Source: Deltaproteobacteria bacterium RIFCSPLOWO2_12_FULL_60_19
Lineage (GTDB): Bacteria; Desulfobacterota; Binatia; UBA9968
Length of the DNA: 32,497 nt
Assembly (NCBI GenBank): GCA_001798595.1
Contig: MGSS01000011.1
Span: forward strand, 1-32,497
Direction of reading: 5' to 3'
Made by a program: the position numbers and the translations under genes. Positions 1 through 6,471 of this stretch are shown here, piece by piece. The notes beneath the pieces are model-generated. The model did no database searches. It was not told where the DNA came from and saw only the letters and a program-made list of their open reading frames with translations. How positions within the stretch are numbered: the first letter of the stretch is position 1; each line of letters opens with the position of its first letter.

Positions 1-1656
1 GTCGAGGCTGGCGCAGCCGTCGCTGCTCTGCTTCATCTGCCCGTAATAAGCGGCGATCTTCCCGCATACCTCGGCAAAGAGAGAGAGTTCGAGTTTCTCA
101 ATCTCCTCTTCCGAGTTCAGAACTTTCGTCTCGTATTCCTTAAGCTCCGCCGTAATGTAGCGTTCCCCGTTCACCAGCGTCTGCTTGCGGATATAGTCTT
201 GCGGGACCGATTTGAGATTTGCCCGCGTGATTTCGATGTAGTAGCCGAAGATCCGGTTGTATCTGACCTTGAGCGACTGGATGCCGGAGCGCTTGCGCTC
301 ATCGCTCTCGAAGCGGGCGATCCAGTCTTTGGCGTTCTTCTTCACGGAACGCAGCTCGTCCAGCTCGGCGCTGAATCCGCCGCGGATGCATTCCCCCTCG
401 CTCACGGCCCTGGGCGCGTCATCCACAATCGCGCGTCCTACGAGCTCGACAAGTTCGGGCAGATCGAATAACTCTCGCCCCAGTTTGGCGAACACGGCCG
501 CGCGACGCGGCGCGAGCAGCGCCTTGATCGGCTTGAGGGCGCTGAGACTTTGTTTGACCGCGACCACATCCCTGGGCTGCGCGCTGCCGGCGGCCACTCT
601 CGCGGCGAGCCGTTCGAGATCTTGCACGCCTTTGAGCGCATCTCTGAGATCGCGACGCCCGGCAAAATCCTCGACCAGCTCCTCGATTCCCTCCTGCCGC
701 TCCGCGATGGCGCTCGGGTCCAAAAGCGGATAGAGCAGCCACTGCTTGAGCCGCCGCGCTCCCATCGGCGTCAGCGTTTCGTCCAGCAGGCCGAGAAGCG
801 AATTTTTTCTGTTGCCTTGAAAATCCGCGATGAGTTCCAGATTACGCCGGCTCGCCTCGTCAAGGACAAGATACTGCGAAGTCGAATAAGGCTGGAGGCT
901 CTGAAGAGCCTTAAGCGACGCCGGCGAGTTGTCCTCCAGAAACGTGACAAGAGCCCCGGCGGCAGCGACCCCCTGCTCCCATTCGTCGTCAACTTCGCCC
1001 AACCACAGGCCCAGTCTCTTGAGCCTTCCCCGCGCCGCCTCGGAAAACGCGAGCGCCGAAACCGGGCTTCGGTGAACGGCGGGAAAATCTTTTTCAAGCT
1101 GCTCTGCAAGCTTTTCATCCGTCGCGGCAAAGAGCGCCTCGCGCGGCCGGATGCGCGCGATCTCGTCCCACAATGCGGCGGTGTCGGCCAGCCGGGCGAA
1201 GCGGAACTCCCCCGTCGTCACGTCGGCCAACGCCAGGCCATAACCTCGCTTGCCGCTCGCGATGGCGACCAGGAAACTGTTGTCGCTCGCATCGAGCGCC
1301 TCTCCGTCCGTCACCGTCCCCGGAGTCACCACACGCACCACTTCGCGCTGCACCACTCCCTTGGCGAGCTTGGGATCTTCGACCTGCTCGCAGATGGCGA
1401 CTTTGCAGCCCGCGTCGAGCAGCTTGCCGATGTACGGAGTCGCAGCATGATACGGCACGCCGCAGAGCGGTACGGCCGTGTCGTCGCTCCGATTGCGGGA
1501 AGTCAGGGCGATATCGAGAATCCTCGACGCCTTCTCCGCGTCCTCGAAGAACATCTCGTAGAAGTCGCCGAGGCGAAAAAATAGAATCGCGTCCCGGTAC
1601 CTCTCCTTGATCCGGAGGTACTGGCGGATCATCGGTGTGATTTTGGCTTCTTCCAT
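1..1656 (-). CDS. mutS: DNA mismatch repair protein MutS, N-terminal 552 residues (partial)
   Basis: MutS recognises mispaired bases and recruits MutL to start methyl-directed or generic mismatch repair in the cytoplasm. The reverse-strand translation is open from the ATG at 1656 to the window edge with no stop. The N-terminus carries the mismatch-reading motif GDFYEMF, with F32-Y33-E34 matching the Phe-X-Glu wedge of E. coli MutS. CGVPYHA (domain I) follows, and the core/clamp signature YNRIFGYYIEITRANL lies near residues 465-480. I checked codons at several points (lines 241-360, 541-600, 721-900, 1441-1656) and the frame is intact. Domains I-IV are present; the C-terminal ATPase with its Walker A lies beyond the left edge, since the family is about 850-900 residues. 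It begins 5 bp after the merR stop, so the two are probably co-transcribed. Confidence 0.96.
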   Translation of the reverse strand, partial: MEEAKITPMIRQYLRIKERYRDAILFFRLGDFYEMFFEDAEKASRILDIALTSRNRSDDTAVPLCGVPYHAATPYIGKLLDAGCKVAICEQVEDPKLAKGVVQREVVRVVTPGTVTDGEALDASDNSFLVAIASGKRGYGLALADVTTGEFRFARLADTAALWDEIARIRPREALFAATDEKLAEQLEKDFPAVHRSPVSALAFSEAARGRLKRLGLWLGEVDDEWEQGVAAAGALVTFLEDNSPASLKALQSLQPYSTSQYLVLDEASRRNLELIADFQGNRKNSLLGLLDETLTPMGARRLKQWLLYPLLDPSAIAERQEGIEELVEDFAGRRDLRDALKGVQDLERLAARVAAGSAQPRDVVAVKQSLSALKPIKALLAPRRAAVFAKLGRELFDLPELVELVGRAIVDDAPRAVSEGECIRGGFSAELDELRSVKKNAKDWIARFESDERKRSGIQSLKVRYNRIFGYYIEITRANLKSVPQDYIRKQTLVNGERYITAELKEYETKVLNSEEEIEKLELSLFAEVCGKIAAYYGQMKQSSDGCASLD

Positions 1657-1661
1657 GAACC

Positions 1662-2144
1662 CTACGCCGCGGCGCTCTTTTTCCGCTCGACGCCATCGCC
1701 GCGCCTAAAGTCTCCACGCGCCGCCTGGCCCGTGATCCGGCGGACCTTGCCGTCCAGCTCATGGACGAGATTGCCGATGCCGAGCGAGAATATGAATTGC
1801 CGTTCCATCGCATCGAGGATCTGCCGCCTGTCGCTCGTCAGGACAAAAAGTTTGTCGCCGTCAGTCAGGTAGCGCAGCGATTGCAGCGGCTGTTTCTGTT
1901 CCGGAAATGATTCTCTCAGATGACCCAGGCAGCGGCGGATTTTCCGGAGGCTTAACCCGTGACTTCCAAGGTCTTTGACCACCTTGAGCTGGATGAGGTC
2001 CGAGAAGGAATAAAGTCGCTTTGTCCCTCTGCCTTCCGCCGTCTTCACCGACGGCCGGATAAAGCCCTGCTCGTCCCAGTACTGAATCTGCCTCAGACTC
2101 ACGCCAACGATCCGGCTCGCCGTCTTGCTGTCGAACGTCTCCAT
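1662..2144 (-). CDS. MerR-family transcriptional regulator upstream of mutS
   Basis: A 160-residue protein with an N-terminal MerR winged helix-turn-helix at about residues 5-75: SKTASRIVGVSLRQIQYWD, then GRGTKRLYSFSDLIQLKVVKDL. The C-terminal part (about 76-160) has no obvious ligand domain and only one cysteine (C72), so it is not a CueR/ZntR/MerR-type metal sensor or a SoxR. The effector is unknown. The start is supported by a GGGAGG Shine-Dalgarno just upstream of the ATG. The gene sits directly before mutS with a 5 bp gap and is preceded by a strong promoter and a dyad that could be its own operator, so it may regulate itself and mutS. The basic Ala-ending tail (RKKSAAA) looks disordered. 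Confidence 0.88.
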   Translation of the reverse strand: METFDSKTASRIVGVSLRQIQYWDEQGFIRPSVKTAEGRGTKRLYSFSDLIQLKVVKDLGSHGLSLRKIRRCLGHLRESFPEQKQPLQSLRYLTDGDKLFVLTSDRRQILDAMERQFIFSLGIGNLVHELDGKVRRITGQAARGDFRRGDGVERKKSAAA

Positions 2145-2160
2145 CCGTTCCTCCCTAAAA

Positions 2161-2180
2161 TGGAAACAACCTTGTTTTCA
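2161..2180. promoter_or_regulatory. Dyad operator candidate for the MerR regulator
   Basis: TGGAAACAA-CC-TTGTTTTCA is an inverted repeat with 8 of 9 arm positions matching. It starts 16 bp upstream of the merR start codon and overlaps the expected transcription start. MerR proteins usually bind between the -35 and -10 boxes; here the dyad lies downstream of -10, which would fit simple repression. The binding protein is inferred from position only. Confidence 0.6.
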
Positions 2181-2182
2181 CG

Positions 2183-2211
2183 AGGATAAGAGCGTTATGG
2201 AAGAATGTCAA
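2183..2211 (-). promoter_or_regulatory. Sigma70-type promoter for merR-mutS
   Basis: On the minus strand a perfect -35 box TTGACA (2206-2211) is followed, after a 17 bp spacer, by TATCCT (2183-2188). The predicted start is near 2176, giving a leader of about 30 nt that contains the dyad and the GGGAGG ribosome binding site. Confidence 0.7.
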
Positions 2212-2292
2212 GGAAAAGGGCTGTGGTCCTGGGACAGTGGGAAGTGTGGCTGGGTTTTCGATTTATTTTGGCGATGAGGTTATCCGTGTCGA

Positions 2293-2559
2293 TTAAGAGT
2301 CGATGCGCTCCCACCGGCGGATGTCCTCAAGGAACTCCTGATCCGTTTTAGTTCTGTCCGCTTTTCGCAGCCTTCGAACGTAAGCTGCCGCGTCTTCGAT
2401 GTCTGTGTGGCCGAAGGGATTGAACTTCTCCCTCACGAGGGATTCGAGAAACTGAGCCGGATAGAGTCCTCTCTTCTTCGCCTCTCGCAGTACGGCGCCC
2501 TTCAACCGCCGGTCAAAGCTGAGCGTCCACTTTTCCTTCTTCCCGCAAGCCTTGCTCAT
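2293..2559 (-). CDS. Small ribbon-helix-helix-like protein (possible antitoxin)
   Basis: The reading frame is open further upstream (to 2727), but the in-frame ATG at 2559 gives a coherent 88-residue protein. It starts with a basic segment and a strand-helix-helix pattern (KWTLSFDRRLKGAVLREAKK, then PAQFLESLVREKF) like CopG/Arc DNA-binding folds. The C-terminus is charged and helical (DIEDAAAYVRRLRK, EFLEDIRRWERI). It lies downstream of the DUF2442 gene on the same strand with a gap of about 100 bp, in a run of small genes that includes a VapBC pair. No toxin partner is visible next to it. Family assignment rests on pattern only; it may be a stand-alone regulator. Confidence 0.55.
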   Translation of the reverse strand: MSKACGKKEKWTLSFDRRLKGAVLREAKKRGLYPAQFLESLVREKFNPFGHTDIEDAAAYVRRLRKADRTKTDQEFLEDIRRWERIDS

Positions 2560-2660
2560 ATCAATCCCGACAAACAAGTGAGGTATTCGCAGAAAGGGTT
2601 CAATGACGAGGGAGATCCCCAGCCTTGAGTGATTGAATACACAGTCCTGAACGTTGCCGA

Positions 2661-3002
2661 TCAGCCACGCTGCGATGAGCGGCGGGTGGAGCGTTTTATC
2701 GGACGAGATCTGCGCGCTGCAAGCCATTTACTGAAGGACGCCTGGCTCTCGCCGGAAGGTTTGCCAGCCAGCAGGCCCTCGACGCTAAGATCCTCGTCGA
2801 TGTCCGGCCAATGTATACCTTGGCCCCTACCGATCAGACGCCAGTGTCTGCGCTCATCGGAGGAAGCGTGGAGCAATCTCGGGAACCAAGCCAGCGGAAC
2901 AGAAACGGTTCGCCCGTCGCTAAGATCGACGGTCAGAGTGTCTTCCGTTACGGTTACGCCTTCGACACTCGGAACCTTAATTTCAACCGCGGGAATTCTC
3001 AT
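2661..3002 (-). CDS. DUF2442 domain protein
   Basis: A 113-residue protein with the DUF2442 signature: DGRTVSVPLAWFPRLLHA, then WRLIGRGQGIHWPDIDEDLS and VEGLLAG. The frame extends upstream to 3065, but the ATG at 3002 is preceded by a GGAGG at good spacing, so that start is chosen. DUF2442 proteins are small, of unknown activity, and often paired with a DUF4160 protein in a toxin-antitoxin-like arrangement. Here the neighbour upstream is a different protein, so the gene appears unpaired. It is clearly a paralogue of the DUF2442 gene at 20066-20389, which does have its DUF4160 partner. The C-terminal tail is basic (RRSRPIKRSTRR). Confidence 0.8.
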   Translation of the reverse strand: MRIPAVEIKVPSVEGVTVTEDTLTVDLSDGRTVSVPLAWFPRLLHASSDERRHWRLIGRGQGIHWPDIDEDLSVEGLLAGKPSGESQASFSKWLAARRSRPIKRSTRRSSQRG

Positions 3003-3061
3003 CCCAAGCCTCCGTCGGCGGCGAGATATCTGTTTCGGCCTGTTAGGCATACAAAACAAAT

Positions 3062-3388
3062 TCACCCGAGCCGTGCGACCTTGCTCAGAAGATCATTTTG
3101 CGACTTCTCAAGCTCCGAGGCACGAGCAAAGATTTTGACGGCTTTGCCCCCGAGCTTCGGCACGACGATGCGAAACGGGCCGACCCATTCAGGCCGCGGA
3201 ACGATCGTGCGATAATCCGGCGGCAACCCGTCCTCGAATATTTTCCAGCAAGCGTTTGACTTGAAGTGATCGTAGGCAACGTCCGGATGTTTAGCCACGA
3301 GCCGCCAAAAACCTAACCTGCCCGGTCTGAGGACCAGGAACCAGTAGGCGGCGATACCCAGAAGAATCAGCGGTGCGATTTCTATCAT
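3062..3388 (-). CDS. Hypothetical small protein with one N-terminal membrane helix
   Basis: A 108-residue protein. Residues about 3-22 (EIAPLILLGIAAYWFLVLRP) form one hydrophobic segment, followed by a soluble part of about 85 residues with several Trp and Lys residues and a charged C-terminal helix (SELEKSQNDLLSKVARLG). A GGAG lies 11 bp before the ATG. The membrane segment suggests an anchored cytoplasmic or periplasmic domain, but I do not recognise the family. It is co-directional with the DUF2442 gene 59 bp downstream and with the VapBC pair upstream. Confidence 0.6.
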   Translation of the reverse strand: MIEIAPLILLGIAAYWFLVLRPGRLGFWRLVAKHPDVAYDHFKSNACWKIFEDGLPPDYRTIVPRPEWVGPFRIVVPKLGGKAVKIFARASELEKSQNDLLSKVARLG

Positions 3389-3447
3389 CAGACGTTTTTC
3401 TCCAAGACGGATTGGCTGTCAGAGCCACATTTTTTCCTCCACTCTTG

Positions 3448-3873
3448 TCACGCAATGGGATTTTCGATTTCTACCGTCCCGAGCCGTTGGCCCGCGGGAA
3501 AGTCTTCAGTGTAGAGCGGCGACAAGCCGTAGAACTCCGCATAGGCCCACATGTGAGCGTCAAACCAGGACAGCTGGTATGCCGCGCTACCCTGAAGAGC
3601 GAGGCGCAGCACACCCTGCGTCGGATAAAGTATGGGAAACTGCTCAAGAAGGGCTGCGGCTTGCAAGCGAGCCTCTTCTAGAGACAGGATGCTTCCTGCT
3701 CCCCCGCGCCGGCGCGTTACGGCTGCTACAAACTCGACAATTGCTTGATGAGGGAGACGAAGTTCGTCGCGTTCTAGGCCGCGACGAAGGAAATCGGTGG
3801 CGCGTGTCCGCTTTTCCGGAAAACGCTGATCAAAACGGTAGACGAGAATGTTAGTGTCTACCAGACCGGGCAT
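3448..3873 (-). CDS. vapC: PIN-domain ribonuclease toxin (VapC-like)
   Basis: A 141-residue PIN-domain protein. VapC toxins are Mg2+-dependent RNases neutralised by a cognate DNA-binding antitoxin. The acidic active-site residues are visible: D6 in LVDTNILVYRFD, E47 in AIVEFVAAV, D105 in SWFDAHMWAYA and D124 in YTEDF. The frame extends upstream to 3918, but the ATG at 3873 puts the first strand at the N-terminus as in the family. That start lies 23 bp inside the upstream antitoxin gene, and no ribosome binding site is seen, so translational coupling is likely. Confidence 0.9.
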   Translation of the reverse strand: MPGLVDTNILVYRFDQRFPEKRTRATDFLRRGLERDELRLPHQAIVEFVAAVTRRRGGAGSILSLEEARLQAAALLEQFPILYPTQGVLRLALQGSAAYQLSWFDAHMWAYAEFYGLSPLYTEDFPAGQRLGTVEIENPIA

Positions 3874-4159
3874 ATCGTTTGAGCCGGCCGGCATAGAGGT
3901 CTTCGCGGCGCCATCCACGTTTGGCGCCGGCGGGCGCGGGCTCTACGGCAGGAAAACGGTTAATACGCGCGCTCATTTTATCGAAAAGAGCGAGGCGCTT
4001 TTCAAGCGAGAGTCTAGGCCGTGGCCGCGCTTTGGGTGGCTCCATGCGGATAAGCTCGCCCGCAGGCACCAAATGAATGTTGCTCCCAGGCCGGATGCCA
4101 TACGCCTCTGCAATGGCTTTTGGAATGGTGACCTGAAGTTTTGACGTGACCTTCGCCAT
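3851..4159 (-). CDS. vapB: AbrB/SpoVT-type antitoxin (VapB-like)
   Basis: A 102-residue protein whose N-terminal 45 residues are a swapped-hairpin AbrB domain (AKVTSKLQVTIPKAIAEAYG, then PGSNIHLVPAGELIRM). It would bind operator DNA as a dimer and neutralise the PIN toxin through its C-terminal region (about 50-102), which is basic and proline-rich. It overlaps the toxin gene by 23 bp, antitoxin first, the usual order. The promoter directly upstream puts the -10 box only 6 bp from the ATG, so the mRNA is probably leaderless. Confidence 0.87.
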   Translation of the reverse strand: MAKVTSKLQVTIPKAIAEAYGIRPGSNIHLVPAGELIRMEPPKARPRPRLSLEKRLALFDKMSARINRFPAVEPAPAGAKRGWRREDLYAGRLKRYARSGRH

Positions 4160-4165
4160 GCGCCC

Positions 4166-4193
4166 ACTATACCAAGGACAACTCCCTTGTCAA
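4166..4193 (-). promoter_or_regulatory. Promoter of the vapBC pair, probably leaderless
   Basis: Minus-strand TTGACA (4188-4193), 16 bp spacer, TATAGT (4166-4171), then only 6 bp to the ATG at 4159. The spacer holds a short dyad (GACAA-GGGAG-TTGTC) that could be the antitoxin's operator. The start of transcription would fall at or next to the A of the start codon. Confidence 0.72.
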
Positions 4194-4227
4194 TTAGCTT
4201 CCCAATGGCGCGTTTTCTAAGAGAACC

Positions 4228-6450
4228 CTATCGACTCTTCAACGCCTCAAACACCTTCTCCGCCGTGATCGGCAGCGACTTGATCCTCACGCCGACGGCG
4301 TCTTCGACGGCGTTGGCGATGGCGGCGGCGGTGGGCATGATGGCGGTCTCGCCGATGCTCATGCTGTGGTAGGGGCCGCTGCCGGTGTTGGATTGCTCGA
4401 TAACGGTTTTCAGCAGCGGGATATCTTGGATGGTCGGAATCTTGTAGTCGCCGAAATTCGCCGTCGTCACCTTGCCGCCCTCGTCGATGGCGACCTCTTC
4501 CATCCGGGCCTGGCCCATCCCCATCACCACGCCACCGTCGATCTGTCCCTGGTGCGCCAGCGGATTGACGATGGTCCCGGTGTTGTGGCTGGTGGTGATC
4601 TGCCGCACTTTGACCTCGCCGGTCTCCCGGTCCACTTCGACTTCCGCCACCTGGGCGACCATCGAGGCCTCCGGCCCGTCCTTCATATTCTGGTAATGGC
4701 CCTCGGCGACGATCGGCGCGCCTTTCGCGCGAACGATCTCCGCGTAGGTCACTCTCCGCTCCGCGTGGGCATGAATCGCCGCGCCGTCGTGGAGCATCAC
4801 TTCCTTCGGCGACGCGCCCAGCATCTTGGCCGCCGCCAGGACGATTTCCTCTCGCGCCATCTTCGCCGCTTCGTAGGCGGCGCTTCCGTGAACGCGCGTG
4901 CTGCTGCTGCCGCGCACGCCCGTGTCTTTGACGACTTTTGTGGTATCGAGCGCTTCGACCTGCACCGACTCCAGCGGAACCTTCAGCTCCTCCGCGACAA
5001 ACTGGCGCATCACCGTGTAAGCGCCGGAGCCCACGTCCATCACGGCGGACGATAACGTCACGCCGCCGTCTTCGCCGATCTTCACATAAACGTAGGATTC
5101 CCCACCTTTCGATACCCATTGCGCGACCGCCAGGCCGCGCCCGACATTCTTCGGCTTCGCCGTTGAATACCCGGATTCTCGCAGCGCGCGCTTAAGCGTC
5201 TCCTCCGCCCGGATGTGGCCGATGGTCTCTCCGGTCGGCGATACGTCGCCGTCGCGCATGACGTTTTTAAGCCTGAACGCGACCGGCTCCATACCCAGCT
5301 TCTTGGCGATCAAATCCATCTGGCTTTCCGTCGCGAAAAAGCCCTGCGTGTGGCCCGGCGCGCGCATGTAACCGCACGGGACACGGTTCGTGTAAACGTA
5401 TTTTTCCTCGATCAACACGTGCGGAATGCGGTACGGTCCGGCGGAATCGTGCGCGCCGACGAGAAATCCTTGCGGCCGGAACGAAGCGTAGGCGCCGCTG
5501 TCGAAGACAAACTCGATCTGCTGCGCGACGATCGTCCCGCTCCTCTTGACCCCGGTTCTGACGCGAATCACCGCCGGGTGGCGCGGGTTGCCCGCCATGA
5601 ACTCTTCGTTATAGTCCATGATGAATTTCACCGGCCGGCCGGTTTTCAACGACAACGCATAGCAGAGCGCGGCGTCGTTGTGATCGCCCTTGCCGCCGAA
5701 GTCGCCGCCGATGTAACAGGGATGGACCACGAGCTTTTCGGCGGAAGTCCCAAAGGCGTTCGCCAGTTGATCGCGCAAATTGAATGGGTTTTTGGTCGAG
5801 GCCCAGGCGTCCGCGCGCCCGTCGCCGTGCGCCTGCACCACGCACGAGTGCGGCTCGATGTAGGCCTGATGCACGCGCGAGGCGTGAAACGTATTCTCCA
5901 CCACCGTGTCGACCTGCTGGAAACCGGCGGCGATGTCGCCCTTTTTCCACGAGAGATGGACCATGACGTTGCTCGGCTTCTCGAGCGGATGAGGCAGACC
6001 GACGTAGCGCGTCACTTCGCGATGGAGCAGCGGCGCGGCCGGCTGCATGGCGTCGAGTGGATCGAGCACAGCGGCCATCTCCTCGTATTCGACTTCGATG
6101 AGATCGATCGCCTGAGAAGCGATCTCTTCGCTCTCGGCGGTGACGGCAGCGACCTTTTCGCCGATAAAGCGGACTACATCCTGGGCCAAAATCGGCATGT
6201 CGATAATCTTCTTGCCGATCTTGGCGCCCGGAATATCTTCGCCGGTGAGAACGGCGCGGACGCCGGGAAGTTGGAGGGCTTTGATGGAGTCGATCTTTTT
6301 GATGCGGGCGTGGGGCAGCGGGCTGCGAAGGACTTTCGCCCAGAGCATGTTCGGGAGCGTCACGTCGAGAGCATAGACGGCCTGGCCGCTGACCTTCTGC
6401 TCTCCTTCGACACGAGGTGTCGGAACACCGATGACACTTCTCTCAGCCAC
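4228..6450 (-). CDS. Molybdenum hydroxylase large subunit (xanthine dehydrogenase/CoxL family), orphan
   Basis: A 740-residue molybdopterin-binding subunit of the xanthine oxidase family. These enzymes hydroxylate heterocycles, aldehydes or aromatic acyl-CoAs at a Mo-cytosine or Mo-pterin centre. Visible features are the N-terminal hammerhead domain (VEGEQKVSGQAVYALDV), the cofactor loop GGDFGGK (248-254), the loop YMRAPGHTQ (361-369) where CO dehydrogenases carry AYRCSFR, and the catalytic glutamate E701 in MSIGETAIMP. It is therefore not a form I CO dehydrogenase. Unlike the complete set at 24635-28298, no FAD or 2Fe-2S subunit gene is adjacent. It is the last gene of the long minus-strand run, 21 bp after the vWA gene. 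The substrate cannot be told from sequence. Confidence 0.9.
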   Translation of the reverse strand: MAERSVIGVPTPRVEGEQKVSGQAVYALDVTLPNMLWAKVLRSPLPHARIKKIDSIKALQLPGVRAVLTGEDIPGAKIGKKIIDMPILAQDVVRFIGEKVAAVTAESEEIASQAIDLIEVEYEEMAAVLDPLDAMQPAAPLLHREVTRYVGLPHPLEKPSNVMVHLSWKKGDIAAGFQQVDTVVENTFHASRVHQAYIEPHSCVVQAHGDGRADAWASTKNPFNLRDQLANAFGTSAEKLVVHPCYIGGDFGGKGDHNDAALCYALSLKTGRPVKFIMDYNEEFMAGNPRHPAVIRVRTGVKRSGTIVAQQIEFVFDSGAYASFRPQGFLVGAHDSAGPYRIPHVLIEEKYVYTNRVPCGYMRAPGHTQGFFATESQMDLIAKKLGMEPVAFRLKNVMRDGDVSPTGETIGHIRAEETLKRALRESGYSTAKPKNVGRGLAVAQWVSKGGESYVYVKIGEDGGVTLSSAVMDVGSGAYTVMRQFVAEELKVPLESVQVEALDTTKVVKDTGVRGSSSTRVHGSAAYEAAKMAREEIVLAAAKMLGASPKEVMLHDGAAIHAHAERRVTYAEIVRAKGAPIVAEGHYQNMKDGPEASMVAQVAEVEVDRETGEVKVRQITTSHNTGTIVNPLAHQGQIDGGVVMGMGQARMEEVAIDEGGKVTTANFGDYKIPTIQDIPLLKTVIEQSNTGSGPYHSMSIGETAIMPTAAAIANAVEDAVGVRIKSLPITAEKVFEALKSR

Positions 6451-6471
6451 CCCTACCCCTTATGATTTGAG

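Noticed and set aside
550-1584. 344-codon plus-strand frame at the left edge
   Set aside because: It is antisense to mutS, which is open through the whole region and shows the mismatch-binding motif.
4228-6450. Naming the orphan large subunit a CO dehydrogenase (coxL)
   Set aside because: The active-site loop is YMRAPG, not AYRCSFR; the CoxL family name is kept only in the broad sense.
5215-6465. 416-codon plus-strand frame opposite the Mo-hydroxylase gene
   Set aside because: Antisense artefact of codon bias; the minus strand carries the cofactor loops and catalytic glutamate.
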